This document shows positions 34,986-44,196 of a DNA stretch of 64,000 nucleotides, piece by piece. This DNA is from Arcticibacter svalbardensis MN12-7 (GTDB lineage: Bacteria; Bacteroidota; Bacteroidia; Sphingobacteriales; Sphingobacteriaceae). The stretch is from positions 1-64,000 of the forward strand of contig NZ_AQPN01000008.1 of assembly GCF_000403135.1 (NCBI RefSeq). The letters are read 5' to 3'. Both the position numbers and the translations under genes were made by a program. Each line of letters begins with the position of its first letter. Within the stretch, counting starts at the first letter, position 1. The notes under the pieces were generated by a model. That model was not told the origin of the DNA, searched no databases, and saw only the letters and a program-made list of their open reading frames with translations.

Positions 34986-37900
34986 CTATTTCTTATTAAT
35001 TTGTTCAAGCTTTGACTTTGCAGTAGGAAGCACATCATCATTACCTTCATAATTATCTATAACACTTTGTAATGTAGCTTTCGCCTGAAAAGTGTCTTTA
35101 ACTGCTATATAATTGTCGGCTAACAAAATGTAAGCCTTAGCAACCCAGTAGTCCTGCGATTCCATTCTTTTAACAAGGTCAAGGATACTTTTTTGAGATG
35201 CCTTGTAATCTCTCTTCAAATATTCAACATGAGCTAAAGTGTATAGGGCTTCAGCACCAGTAATGGTTGTATTCGTTGCAGCAACTCCAATTAATTCTTT
35301 GCTTGCTGTTGTAGTATCACCCTTCAATAAATAGGCCTTACCTGCATATAAACCAGCTTTAGACTTATCATCATTTGATGAGCGATCAAATAATTTAACC
35401 AATTTTACATATTTTAAAACATCATCCGGCATATTCATATTACTGTAAGCTTCCATCAGGTTGTTTACAGCAAAGCTATAATTTGCTTTATACTCAGAAG
35501 TGGTTTCCAATTTTTTCAAATAAACAACCGCCTCATTATATTTTTTCTGTTGCAGGAAAAGCTTGGAAATGCTGATTAAGGCTCGTTCCGTATATTCACT
35601 GGTCCAATCGTTTAATATAAAGGTGTAGTCAGGAATAGCTTCTTCTGCTCTGTTTAGCTTAACCAGACTTTCAGCACGGATAAACTTAGCATGTTTCTCA
35701 TATATAGCTTTCGGGAATTTATCGAAGTAAGCATTTACAGCATCAAAAGCACCCTGATAGTTTCCTCTTAAGAATAAGTTATTAGCCGCCTGGAAGGTAA
35801 TGTTATCCTGTTCCGAAGTACTGAAGTTACCAATGCTGGTCGTGTTGGCATAAGTTAAGAAACCTGCAGCATCTGCCTTATCCAGATAAATATTTTTGAT
35901 AGATTCCAGTGCAATCTTTGCTTCGTCAGTAGTAGAGTAGTCTTTCACTACGCGTTGGAAGGTAGCTAAAGCTTCATCATTCTTATCCTGATTGTAATCT
36001 ACCAAACCCACAGTAACTAAGGCACGGGGCACATAACTGCTTCTTGGATACTTTTCAATCAGTGCAAGCAAGTCTGATTTAGATTTTTCATTGTCACCCT
36101 TTATAAAATAAGTATAGGCAATTTCAAATCCTGCATCATCTGCATAGTTGGAATTAGGAAACTGTTGAAGCAAGGATTCATGGGTAGCAATTTTAGCATC
36201 ATTTAAATTTTGCAGACCTTGAATCATACCTCTTTGAAACAAAGCGTAATCTTCACCCGGACTGTTCCATGCAATGATCTTATTATATTGCTGCATGGCA
36301 GCGTCGTAACTTTTAAGTACAAAATAGGAGTCTGCCAGTCTTAATGTAGCATCAACAATGGTATTCTTATCTTTATCGTCTCCTTTTAGAAAACGTTCAA
36401 AGTATGTTGCCGCTTTACTATAACCTTCAAATTGAAAAGCAGAGTAACCTAATGCATAATTTGAATAATTATAAACATCCGTCTTTTTAGCAGCAGGCAT
36501 AGCTAGAAACTTCTCGAACTGATTAACAGATTCACCATATTTCCTTACTTCAAACATCGCTTCAGCCAGCCAGTAAGTAGCCAGGGCAGCAATTTCTTCA
36601 TTTAAACCATTACTTTGAGAACGCATAAACATCGATATACTGTTTTCAAAAGCACGCTCATTATAAAACTCAAGTCCTCTAAAATAGGTCACTCTTTGAT
36701 AAACGATCTGAGTCTCTTCATTCTTATTCTGAATGGTCTCTAAAATATTTACCGCTTCTTTAAAGTTTTTGGTGGATAATAATACATCTCCCAATAAAGT
36801 CTTGGCTTCATTAATGCGTGTGCTTTTGGGATACGTTTTAATGAATTCGTGAACGGCATCCAGTGCAACGGTATGAAATTCAAGCTCCTGAGATAGTTTA
36901 GCATAATTCAACAGTCCTTCTTCCTTTAACTTAGGATCAAAATCCAATCGGGAAGCTCTAAAAAATGCATTTCTTGCACTTTGCTTGTTTCCTGTTTTAA
37001 TCAATGCATTTCCCAAAACAATCATTCCATTCTGGTAATGAACATCTGGAGATCCCATCTTTTCCAATTCCGTTATGGCCTTTTGAGGCTGATCCAGTTT
37101 AACATAGCTGTATCCTATCTGGTAGTTATCCTGATTATTCTGGGTCTTTCCTTTATCCAGATCCTGAAACTTCAGGTAGTAATTAATTGCTGTTTTATAG
37201 TCAGATCGGGCAAAATAGGTAGCTGCAACTATTCGATACATCTCAGGTTTATACTGCGCATCTATATCTGCTATTGCAGGTATGGTATAAGATAACACAT
37301 CATCATACCGTTTATCAAGGAAATACAGTGCAGATATATAATACGGATAACTTGCTTTATATTTTGTTGAGTTCTTTAATCGTTCAAACTCCCTTAAAGC
37401 AGTGGTATAATCTGCACTTAAATAGTTTAAATAGGCATAGTAATAAATTGAAGATTCAGCATATTCGCTCTTACCATCTTTCAATTTGGCAAATAAAGGT
37501 TCCGCTTCGTTATAATTTTTAGCAACAAAGTAAGAATAACCCAGTTTGAAACGATATTCATCACTTTCTTTACCAGTCAGGTTTCCTGCTTCAGTTTTCT
37601 TAAACCACTCAATGGCCTTATCATAATTCTTTTTATCAAAATACGATTTACCAATTTGAAAGTAGGCTGATTTAGTATTTGCACTGGAAGGGTTTTCTTT
37701 TATAAAAGAAAGAAAAAGACTCTCTGCGTTATCATTGCCAAGTTCTAATGCACAAACGGCCTGGTAAAATTGAGCATTTTCCTTTAATAGTGAAATCTGC
37801 TTGTTTTCAGTTAGTGCCTGAGATGAAGGGGCAATTCTTGATTGTTCTACACGGCTGAATTGCTCACTTGCAGCAACGTATTTTCTCTTTTCAAAAAGTT

Positions 37901-38009
37901 CTATGCCACTTTTGTAGGCTTGGTTAATGCTGAACCATTCTGTTTGCTGGGCCTGAACCAATTGGAATAAGCATACAAATGATGTAGCAAGTATATATTT
38001 TTTAAGCAT
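34986..38009 (-). CDS. Large secreted tetratricopeptide-repeat protein
   Basis: A 1007-residue exported protein: signal peptide about 1-20 (QLVQA-Q), then TPR and TPR-like helical hairpins almost to the end (for example AYFQIGKSYFDKKNYDKAIEW, FKLGYSYFVAKNYNEAEPLF and YWLAEAMFEVRKYGES). That plan suggests a periplasmic scaffold. It is the first gene of the minus-strand unit leading through the barrel, SPOR, exbB, exbD and tonB genes to folC. Its partner is probably the barrel protein, whose gene is 6 bp downstream. The exact complex is not known to me. Confidence 0.88.
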   Translation of the reverse strand: MLKKYILATSFVCLFQLVQAQQTEWFSINQAYKSGIELFEKRKYVAASEQFSRVEQSRIAPSSQALTENKQISLLKENAQFYQAVCALELGNDNAESLFLSFIKENPSSANTKSAYFQIGKSYFDKKNYDKAIEWFKKTEAGNLTGKESDEYRFKLGYSYFVAKNYNEAEPLFAKLKDGKSEYAESSIYYYAYLNYLSADYTTALREFERLKNSTKYKASYPYYISALYFLDKRYDDVLSYTIPAIADIDAQYKPEMYRIVAATYFARSDYKTAINYYLKFQDLDKGKTQNNQDNYQIGYSYVKLDQPQKAITELEKMGSPDVHYQNGMIVLGNALIKTGNKQSARNAFFRASRLDFDPKLKEEGLLNYAKLSQELEFHTVALDAVHEFIKTYPKSTRINEAKTLLGDVLLSTKNFKEAVNILETIQNKNEETQIVYQRVTYFRGLEFYNERAFENSISMFMRSQSNGLNEEIAALATYWLAEAMFEVRKYGESVNQFEKFLAMPAAKKTDVYNYSNYALGYSAFQFEGYSKAATYFERFLKGDDKDKNTIVDATLRLADSYFVLKSYDAAMQQYNKIIAWNSPGEDYALFQRGMIQGLQNLNDAKIATHESLLQQFPNSNYADDAGFEIAYTYFIKGDNEKSKSDLLALIEKYPRSSYVPRALVTVGLVDYNQDKNDEALATFQRVVKDYSTTDEAKIALESIKNIYLDKADAAGFLTYANTTSIGNFSTSEQDNITFQAANNLFLRGNYQGAFDAVNAYFDKFPKAIYEKHAKFIRAESLVKLNRAEEAIPDYTFILNDWTSEYTERALISISKLFLQQKKYNEAVVYLKKLETTSEYKANYSFAVNNLMEAYSNMNMPDDVLKYVKLVKLFDRSSNDDKSKAGLYAGKAYLLKGDTTTASKELIGVAATNTTITGAEALYTLAHVEYLKRDYKASQKSILDLVKRMESQDYWVAKAYILLADNYIAVKDTFQAKATLQSVIDNYEGNDDVLPTAKSKLEQINKK

Positions 38010-38173
38010 GTCTGATTATAAATCGCTAAATAACATTAATAGAACACAATGCACACAATGGATGCTAACAAATGTGGAAACCTGCCAAAATTAACGTTTC
38101 AGCATTGAAAACTAGTATGTATTTGAGAAAAGTATTTTCTCGTAATTATTGAAATTTAATTAACTGATTCATT

Positions 38174-39112
38174 TTAAGGTTTTTGACCTGCTAATAAATA
38201 TAACACAGCCATCCTGATTGCAACCCCATTTTCTACCTGATCCAGAATAATAGATTGTTTACTATCCGCTACGTCACTCGTTATTTCCACACCACGGTTA
38301 ATTGGACCAGGGTGCATAATAAGAATTTCTTTATCTAAAGAATCAAGAATTTGCTTATTCAGACCATACATCATCGTATATTCCCTAAGCGAAGGGAAAT
38401 ACTTAATGTCTTGCCTTTCCAATTGGATGCGAAGCATATTTGCTACATCGCACCAGTTTAAAGCTTTCAGTAAGTCGAACTCTACTTTGACACCCAAACT
38501 GCCAATATATTTAGGAATCAGGGTAGTTGGTCCGCATACCATCACTTCCGCACCTAATTTCTGAAGGCACAGTATATTAGATAAAGCAACCCTGGAATGT
38601 AAAATATCACCAATTATAGCAATTTTCTTTCCTGCAACATCACCATATTTTTCCCTGATAGAAAAAGCATCCAATAATGCCTGAGTAGGATGTTCATGTG
38701 CTCCATCTCCAGCATTTACAATCTGAGCGTTTACTTTTCTACTTAAAAAGATCCCGGCTCCAGGGTAGGGGTGACGGATGACTATCATATCCACTTTCAT
38801 CGCCAGTATATTGTTGACTGTATCAATTAAGGTTTCACCCTTACTCACAGACGAAGAGGAAGCAGCGAAATTAATAGTATCTGCCGATAGCCTTTTCTGT
38901 GCCAGTTCAAAAGATAGTCTGGTTCTCGTTGAATTTTCAAAGAAAACATTGGCTATAGTTACATCGCGAAGAGATGGAACTTTTTTAATAGGCCGGTTTA
39001 AAACATCTTTAAAAGTATCAGCAGTTTCAAAAATTAGTTGAATATCCCGTTCATTCAGATCTTTAATTCCTAAAAGATGTTTTGTACTTAGGCCCTTGCT
39101 GTAGTCTGACAT
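38174..39112 (-). CDS. pyrB: Aspartate carbamoyltransferase catalytic subunit
   Basis: A 312-residue enzyme of pyrimidine synthesis (carbamoyl phosphate + aspartate). The carbamoyl-phosphate site STRTR is residues 61-65 ([15 protein letters not shown]); the [10 protein letters not shown] motif (about 141) and the aspartate-loop HPGPINRG are present. Length is normal. No pyrI regulatory subunit gene is adjacent, and the subunit appears to be of the stand-alone type. pyrR lies 47 bp upstream on the same strand. Confidence 0.96.
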   Translation of the reverse strand: MSDYSKGLSTKHLLGIKDLNERDIQLIFETADTFKDVLNRPIKKVPSLRDVTIANVFFENSTRTRLSFELAQKRLSADTINFAASSSSVSKGETLIDTVNNILAMKVDMIVIRHPYPGAGIFLSRKVNAQIVNAGDGAHEHPTQALLDAFSIREKYGDVAGKKIAIIGDILHSRVALSNILCLQKLGAEVMVCGPTTLIPKYIGSLGVKVEFDLLKALNWCDVANMLRIQLERQDIKYFPSLREYTMMYGLNKQILDSLDKEILIMHPGPINRGVEITSDVADSKQSIILDQVENGVAIRMAVLYLLAGQKP

Positions 39113-39159
39113 GAATATGTAGCGTTTGTAAACTGAAATTAATGTTTAAAATAAATTAT

Positions 39160-39705
39160 TTAATCTTTTTCTGACAATAGAATCACTTTATCTTCCTGAT
39201 CTGTTTCTTTCCAGGAAACAAGTACTTTTTGCGAATTGATCGAATCTACCTGGATCCCGATGTAGTCAGGTTCAATGGGAAGGTGTCTCGAAAATCGTCT
39301 GTCTACTAATACCAATAATTCTACTTTTTGAGGACGTCCAAAAGCAAGCATTGCATCCATTGCAGATCGAATAGTACGGCCTGTCCACAATACATCGTCT
39401 ACTAAAATAACTTTTTTACCCTCGATAATAAAGTCAATTTTTGTGGTATTAGGAACTAATGGAGATTCCCGTCGTCTAAAGTCATCCCTGAAAAAGGTAA
39501 TATCCAGATTTCCATTCAAGATTTTAGCATCCGGTAAAATTTGCTGTAGTTCGTAAGCTATTCTGTTGGCCAGATATATTCCTCTGGGTTGGATGCCCAG
39601 GATCACTGAATTAGAAAAATCATCATGATTCTCAATCAGCTGATGACACAGCCTCATTATAGTAATCTGAAATTTTTGACCGTCAAGCAGAGTTAAGTTT
39701 TGCAT
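39160..39705 (-). CDS. pyrR: PyrR bifunctional pyr operon regulator/uracil phosphoribosyltransferase
   Basis: A 181-residue type I phosphoribosyltransferase. The PRPP loop is VILVDDVLWTGRTIRSAM (about 98-115). In Bacillus the protein binds the pyr mRNA leader to control attenuation and also has weak UPRTase activity. Here it directly precedes pyrB, which supports the regulatory role, but no anti-terminator/terminator leader is clear to me in the short gap, so RNA-based control of this operon is unproven. Confidence 0.93.
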   Translation of the reverse strand: MQNLTLLDGQKFQITIMRLCHQLIENHDDFSNSVILGIQPRGIYLANRIAYELQQILPDAKILNGNLDITFFRDDFRRRESPLVPNTTKIDFIIEGKKVILVDDVLWTGRTIRSAMDAMLAFGRPQKVELLVLVDRRFSRHLPIEPDYIGIQVDSINSQKVLVSWKETDQEDKVILLSEKD

Positions 39706-39751
39706 TTTATGGTTTGGGCAAAATTATAAAAAATAAATCATTTTAATAAAA

Positions 39752-39785
39752 AAAGCCCTGCCGTATTTAATTACGGCAGGGCTTT
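39752..39785 (-). terminator. Intrinsic terminator of rpsA
   Basis: A perfect 14-bp stem, 39752-39765 with 39772-39785 (aaagccctgccgta), loop tttaat, followed on the minus strand by a long T-run (complement of 39745-39751). It lies 20 bp after the rpsA stop and separates it from pyrR. Confidence 0.92.
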
Positions 39786-39804
39786 ATCTTAATAAAGAAA
39801 AAAT

Positions 39805-41919
39805 TTATTTAGCTTCTTCTTCAGTTGTATCATCTGCAGCAGGCTCAACACTTGCAGCAGGCTCAACAGGAGCAGCAGTTTCTGCTTTTGTAAGAGCTTC
39901 AGTTTCATCTGCAGCTGGTTCAACAGCAGCAACTTCAACCGGAGCAACAACAGGCTCAGCAACCGCAGCTGGTTCAGCAGCAGTCTTTGATTTGCGGGCC
40001 TGACTTTCAGCACCTTCCATCTGTTGTTTCAATTGTGCTAATACACTAAGATCTCCTAATGTAGATTTCTCAACTGAATCTTTCACCTTCTTTACTGCAT
40101 TGACAGTTGCTTTCTGATCATTTTTCTTTTGAGTAACCTCAGCAGATCTTGCATCAGAACGTGCATCTTCCCAAATACGTGAATGAGATACTACGATACG
40201 TTTAGAATCCTTACTAAATTCAATGATTTTGAATTCAGCAGTTTCCTCTGCCTTAAGCGCTTTTCCATCTTCTTTGATCGAATGTTTGCTTGGAGAGAAT
40301 CCTTCAACACCATAAGGTAAAGCAATGATAGCTCCTTTTTCAGTAACCTTTAATACAGTACCTTCATGTATAGAATCTACAGTAAAGATAGTCTCAAAAG
40401 TATCCCAAGGATTTTCTTCTAATTGCTTATGACCAAGGCTTAATTTACGATTATCCTCATCTAATTCAAGAACAACAACATTTAAAACTTCGCCTACCTT
40501 AGTAAACTCATTTGGATGGTTGATCTTCTTAGACCATGATAGGTCAGAGATGTGAATTAAACCGTCGATACCTTCCTCGATTTCAACAAATACACCAAAG
40601 TTAGTCATGTTCTTAACTATAGCAGTATGCTTGCTTCCGATAGGATATCTGGCAGCAATATTCTGCCAAGGATCTGGTGTCAATTGTTTGATACCCAGGC
40701 TCATTTTACGCTCGTCGCGATCCAATGTTAATACCTGTGCTTCAACTTCATCGCCTACCTTTAGGAATTCCTGAGGATTGCGTAAGTTTTGAGACCATGA
40801 CATTTCTGATACGTGGATTAATCCTTCTACACCTGGAGTGATTTCAAGGAAAGCACCGTAATCAGCAACAGTAACAATTTTACCCTTAACTCTTGAACCA
40901 ATTTCAATGGTAGTATCCAAAGATGCCCATGGATGAGGAGTAAGTTGTTTTAAACCTAATGCGATACGTTTCTTCTCATCATCAAAGTCAAGTACAACCA
41001 CATTGATCTTCTGATCAAGCGCTAATACTTCTTTTGGATGCTCGATACGACCCCAAGAAATATCTGTAATGTGCAATAAACCGTCAACTCCACCAAGATC
41101 AATAAACACACCGAAATCAGTGATGTTCTTAACAGTTCCTTCAAGAACCTGTCCTTTTTCTAGTTTAGCAACAATCTCTGTTTTTTGATTCTCAAGGTCA
41201 TCTTCAATAAGAACCTTATGTGAAACAACCACGTTTTTAAACTCATGATTGATTTTAACCACCTTGAATTCCATTGTTTTGCCCACGTAGATATCGTAAT
41301 CACGGATTGGTTTAATATCAATCTGTGATCCTGGAAGGAATGCTTCAACTCCCATGATATCCACAATAAGACCACCTTTTGTACGACTCTTAACGTAACC
41401 GTTAATGATTGTGTCATTTTCCAAAGCTTCATTGATAAGCTCCCATGATCTCTGAGTCTTAGCACGTTTACGTGAAAGAACCAATTGACCGTTAGCATCT
41501 TCCTGTGATTCTACAAATACGTCTACTGAATCACCTACCTTCAAATCCGGTGTATCGCGGAATTCTGATAAGGATACCATTCCATCAGATTTGAATCCAA
41601 TGTTTAATACAACGTCTTTGTTGTTAATTGATACAACAATACCTGCGATGATCTCACCCTTGCTGATCGAATTAAATGTTCCGGCATACATGTCTTCCAG
41701 TCTGGTGCGTTCTTCATCGCTGTAGTTACCAAAACCTTTTTCATCTGCATCCCAGTCGAAATCGCCGGTTGGCGTAATTAGTGTTTTAGACTTAATGTCT
41801 TCAATTGACAAAGAATCAGCCTCTGATTCAATGCTTTCTTTAACCGTGTTGGTTTCTTCTTCATGGAGTTCCGCTGTTTTAGCTTCTAGCTCCTTTTCTG
41901 CTTCTTGTTTTTTGGCCAT
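39805..41919 (-). CDS. rpsA: 30S ribosomal protein S1
   Basis: A 704-residue RNA-binding protein that helps the 30S subunit load mRNA. It contains six S1 (OB-fold) repeats, visible as DGMVSLSEF, GVEAFLPGSQID, FGVFIDLGGVDGLLHITDISWGR, GAFLEITPGVEGLIHVSEMSWSQ, FGVFVEIEEGIDGLIHISDLSW and GAIIALPYGVEGFSPS. The chain is longer than the usual ~560 residues because of an acidic N-terminal ~60 residues and a C-terminal Ala/Pro/Glu/Val-rich tail (about 640-704), both usual in Bacteroidota. In this phylum S1 substitutes for strong Shine-Dalgarno pairing, which fits the weak ribosome sites in this window. Confidence 0.96.
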   Translation of the reverse strand: MAKKQEAEKELEAKTAELHEEETNTVKESIESEADSLSIEDIKSKTLITPTGDFDWDADEKGFGNYSDEERTRLEDMYAGTFNSISKGEIIAGIVVSINNKDVVLNIGFKSDGMVSLSEFRDTPDLKVGDSVDVFVESQEDANGQLVLSRKRAKTQRSWELINEALENDTIINGYVKSRTKGGLIVDIMGVEAFLPGSQIDIKPIRDYDIYVGKTMEFKVVKINHEFKNVVVSHKVLIEDDLENQKTEIVAKLEKGQVLEGTVKNITDFGVFIDLGGVDGLLHITDISWGRIEHPKEVLALDQKINVVVLDFDDEKKRIALGLKQLTPHPWASLDTTIEIGSRVKGKIVTVADYGAFLEITPGVEGLIHVSEMSWSQNLRNPQEFLKVGDEVEAQVLTLDRDERKMSLGIKQLTPDPWQNIAARYPIGSKHTAIVKNMTNFGVFVEIEEGIDGLIHISDLSWSKKINHPNEFTKVGEVLNVVVLELDEDNRKLSLGHKQLEENPWDTFETIFTVDSIHEGTVLKVTEKGAIIALPYGVEGFSPSKHSIKEDGKALKAEETAEFKIIEFSKDSKRIVVSHSRIWEDARSDARSAEVTQKKNDQKATVNAVKKVKDSVEKSTLGDLSVLAQLKQQMEGAESQARKSKTAAEPAAVAEPVVAPVEVAAVEPAADETEALTKAETAAPVEPAASVEPAADDTTEEEAK

Positions 41920-42076
41920 TAATTAATTTATCTCCTTTTTCCCGAATTAATCGGAATGGCAAAGGTATAAAATTGATATTTAATACTAAAGTTTATTTTG
42001 CTGATTTTTAGATACTTCATTCTTGTTATTAAATAGCAAACAATGCATGCAACTTGCTGTTGATTTTTTATATCAA

Positions 42077-42295
42077 ATGTCTGCCAAAATGGATAATAAT
42101 AACAACCCCGAAAATAAAATAAAAGAAAATAACCCTTCAGAAGCTAATACTGAAGCTAAATCAACTGAAAAACATGAGGATGACTCTTTTAAGTCTTCAA
42201 ATAAAGAACATCGTTTAGGTTGGGAACAACCTTTAGATGAGCAACAAATCAACGAGGACAATAAACAAACTCCTGATGACAAGTCGCCTGATTAA
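42077..42295 (+). CDS. Small hydrophilic low-complexity protein, unknown function
   Basis: A 72-residue protein rich in Asn, Glu, Lys, Ser and Asp, with no hydrophobic segment and little predicted fold (for example SSNKEHRLGWEQPLDEQQIN). The frame opens at 42023, but ATGs at 42077 or 42089 are more likely starts. Its 3' end overlaps that of cmk by 4 bp on the opposite strand. I cannot name a family; the HRLGWEQPL segment is the only part that looks constrained. Confidence 0.5.
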   Translation: MSAKMDNNNNPENKIKENNPSEANTEAKSTEKHEDDSFKSSNKEHRLGWEQPLDEQQINEDNKQTPDDKSPD

Positions 42296-42969
42296 TTAGC
42301 AATATGTTGCTCCACTCTATCTAATACAAATTGAAGCTGTTCTTCTTCATTTAGTTCTGTATTGTCTAAAATAATAGCATCGTGAGCACGGGTAAGCGGA
42401 CTTTCCAGTCTGGTTGTGTCGATAAAGTCACGGTGTGCAATGTTTTCAAATACCTCTTCCAGCGTTATATCTTCCCCTTTTTCCATCAATTCTTTATATC
42501 GACGCTCAGCCCTTATTTTAGGATCGGCTGTCATGAAAATCTTGATTGGGGCATCAGGAAATACAATGGTACCAATATCGCGTCCATCCATCACGATATT
42601 TTTCGATCTGCCCATCCTTTGCTGTTGTTTCACAAGCTCTTTTCTAACCGCTTTTATGGTGCTTACTTCACTTACCATCTGGGAAACATCCATTTTCCGT
42701 ATTTCATCCGACACTTCCTCATCATTTAGGATGATATGCGTTTGATAATCGCGTGAGTGAAAATTTAAATGAATATTCTTAAGCGATTCCTTGATTTGAT
42801 TTTCATCAGCTAAATCAATATGATTCCTTTTTAAATACAATGTTACCGCCCTATACATGGCACCTGTATCAATATATATGTAATGAAGCTTTTTGGCCAG
42901 GGCTTTTGCCAGTGTACTTTTGCCACAAGACGAGTATCCATCAATAGCAATTACAATATTATCAGTCAT
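42292..42969 (-). CDS. cmk: (d)CMP kinase
   Basis: A 225-residue nucleoside monophosphate kinase that phosphorylates CMP and dCMP. The P-loop is GYSSCGKST (residues 11-19), followed by YIDTGAMYRAVTLY, the NMP-binding insert with VSDEIRKMDVSQMVS, the DGRDIGTIVFPDA motif and the lid RAERRYKEL. Length is normal. It lies upstream of rpsA on the same strand with about 370 bp between them; cmk-rpsA is a common pairing in bacteria. Confidence 0.96.
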   Translation of the reverse strand: MTDNIVIAIDGYSSCGKSTLAKALAKKLHYIYIDTGAMYRAVTLYLKRNHIDLADENQIKESLKNIHLNFHSRDYQTHIILNDEEVSDEIRKMDVSQMVSEVSTIKAVRKELVKQQQRMGRSKNIVMDGRDIGTIVFPDAPIKIFMTADPKIRAERRYKELMEKGEDITLEEVFENIAHRDFIDTTRLESPLTRAHDAIILDNTELNEEEQLQFVLDRVEQHIAN

Positions 42970-43096
42970 ACCGCAAAGTTATTATTTAATGATATATCAT
43001 CAGATAAATATTCATTAATAGAGGTCAGATAAACGAAAACCTGAAGAATAACTAGTAGCCAATTTGTTAACTTCGTAACTGATCTACATGAATTTT

Positions 43097-44053
43097 TTAA
43101 TGTCCAAAGCTATATGACAAACTTACTGATCCATATTGCTGAGATCGAACCTGCGACTTCATCTCTTTAGTTTTAAAAATAGCAGAAAAGCTGGCTGTCC
43201 ACGGGTTTTGTGCATATAGCACACCAACTTCTTGCGCATATACCAACCTATTTGGTGTATAGGTTACCGGTCCTTTATCATCCCTAAACAAGCCACCCTG
43301 AATTGTTGCGTCGTAAACAATTACATTTAATGTAGGCTGTGTATAAAAGAAGAATTCTTTCTTTGTTAGCGAGGAACCTTCAATGTTCGAAATACGACTG
43401 TTTGTGGAAGCCGATTGAGTTAGTTTATTTATACTTCCAGCCCTGAATAATACGCCTGCACTAGCCCTCGTATTGGTATTACCCACTATTGCTTGTGTAG
43501 CCAAACTGAAATCTGCATTTTCTGAAGGACGAAGCAACAGTCTTTTATATTCAAATAAAGCGTTAACGCCAATTTCATTCTTCACCTGGTATTGCCAGCC
43601 ATTAATTTCATAAAATCCAATCACGCGATGAAGCAGTTCCTGTGCATCCTTTGCCAGGGAATTAGGACCAATTGTACCAATATTCAAACCTGCACTCATT
43701 ACCTGTTCATCCTTTTTGTACCAGCTTATTTTTGCTGCACCATAAAGATAACCTGCGAAAGGACGGTCAACATAAATGATATCAGGCACAGCACCGGATT
43801 GCGCATTGTAAATATATTGCCCAATTTCCGCTTCCCATATCTTTTTTTCAACTCTACCTGTTGTGTCTTTTTGATTTAAAGCATGACGAAAGTTGAAAAA
43901 TAAACCGTTTGTATAATAGCGATCAGATCCTGATCCTAAATAAGAGTCATTCTCGCTTTTAAACCCGATCATATTTTTAAAGTTGCCGGTTTGAGCGGAT
44001 AAAGAAATAGAACTGAAAAAAAACACTAAAAGAATAAAGTTGATCTTAACCAT
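43097..44053 (-). CDS. LpxR-like lipid A deacylase (DUF2219)
   Basis: A 318-residue outer-membrane barrel enzyme of the LpxR family, which removes the 3'-acyloxyacyl chain of lipid A in a Ca2+-dependent way. The signal peptide is residues 1-20 (SLSAQ). The N-terminal active-site segment SENDSYLGSGSDRYYTNGLF (residues 34-53) carries the conserved Asn-Asp pair and Tyr-Thr-Asn-Gly. The FAGYLYGAAKISWYKK strand and the C-terminal LSYSFGH barrel end follow. Catalytic His and Ser are expected in the middle but I have not placed them with certainty. It sits between lon and cmk and would change endotoxin structure. Confidence 0.85.
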   Translation of the reverse strand: MVKINFILLVFFFSSISLSAQTGNFKNMIGFKSENDSYLGSGSDRYYTNGLFFNFRHALNQKDTTGRVEKKIWEAEIGQYIYNAQSGAVPDIIYVDRPFAGYLYGAAKISWYKKDEQVMSAGLNIGTIGPNSLAKDAQELLHRVIGFYEINGWQYQVKNEIGVNALFEYKRLLLRPSENADFSLATQAIVGNTNTRASAGVLFRAGSINKLTQSASTNSRISNIEGSSLTKKEFFFYTQPTLNVIVYDATIQGGLFRDDKGPVTYTPNRLVYAQEVGVLYAQNPWTASFSAIFKTKEMKSQVRSQQYGSVSLSYSFGH

Positions 44054-44138
44054 TTGCTGTCCTGAAAAACAAATATGTAAATAAATTTATGCTGTACAAA
44101 GTGCTAATTCCTTTCCATAACCAGAAATTAGTATAAGC

Positions 44139-44174
44139 AAAAAAAAAGAGGGGTTTCAATCGAAATCCCCTCTT
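44139..44174 (-). terminator. Intrinsic terminator of lon
   Basis: The stem aagaggggattTc/gaaacccctctt with one bulged base lies at 44147-44174, followed on the minus strand by nine T (complement of 44139-44147). It starts 23 bp after the lon stop. Confidence 0.88.
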
Positions 44175-44196
44175 GTATATTTAATCTTCGCTTCAA

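Noticed and set aside
39706-39751. PyrR-binding attenuator upstream of pyrR
   Set aside because: The hairpin there is the rpsA terminator, and no alternative anti-terminator pairing is visible.
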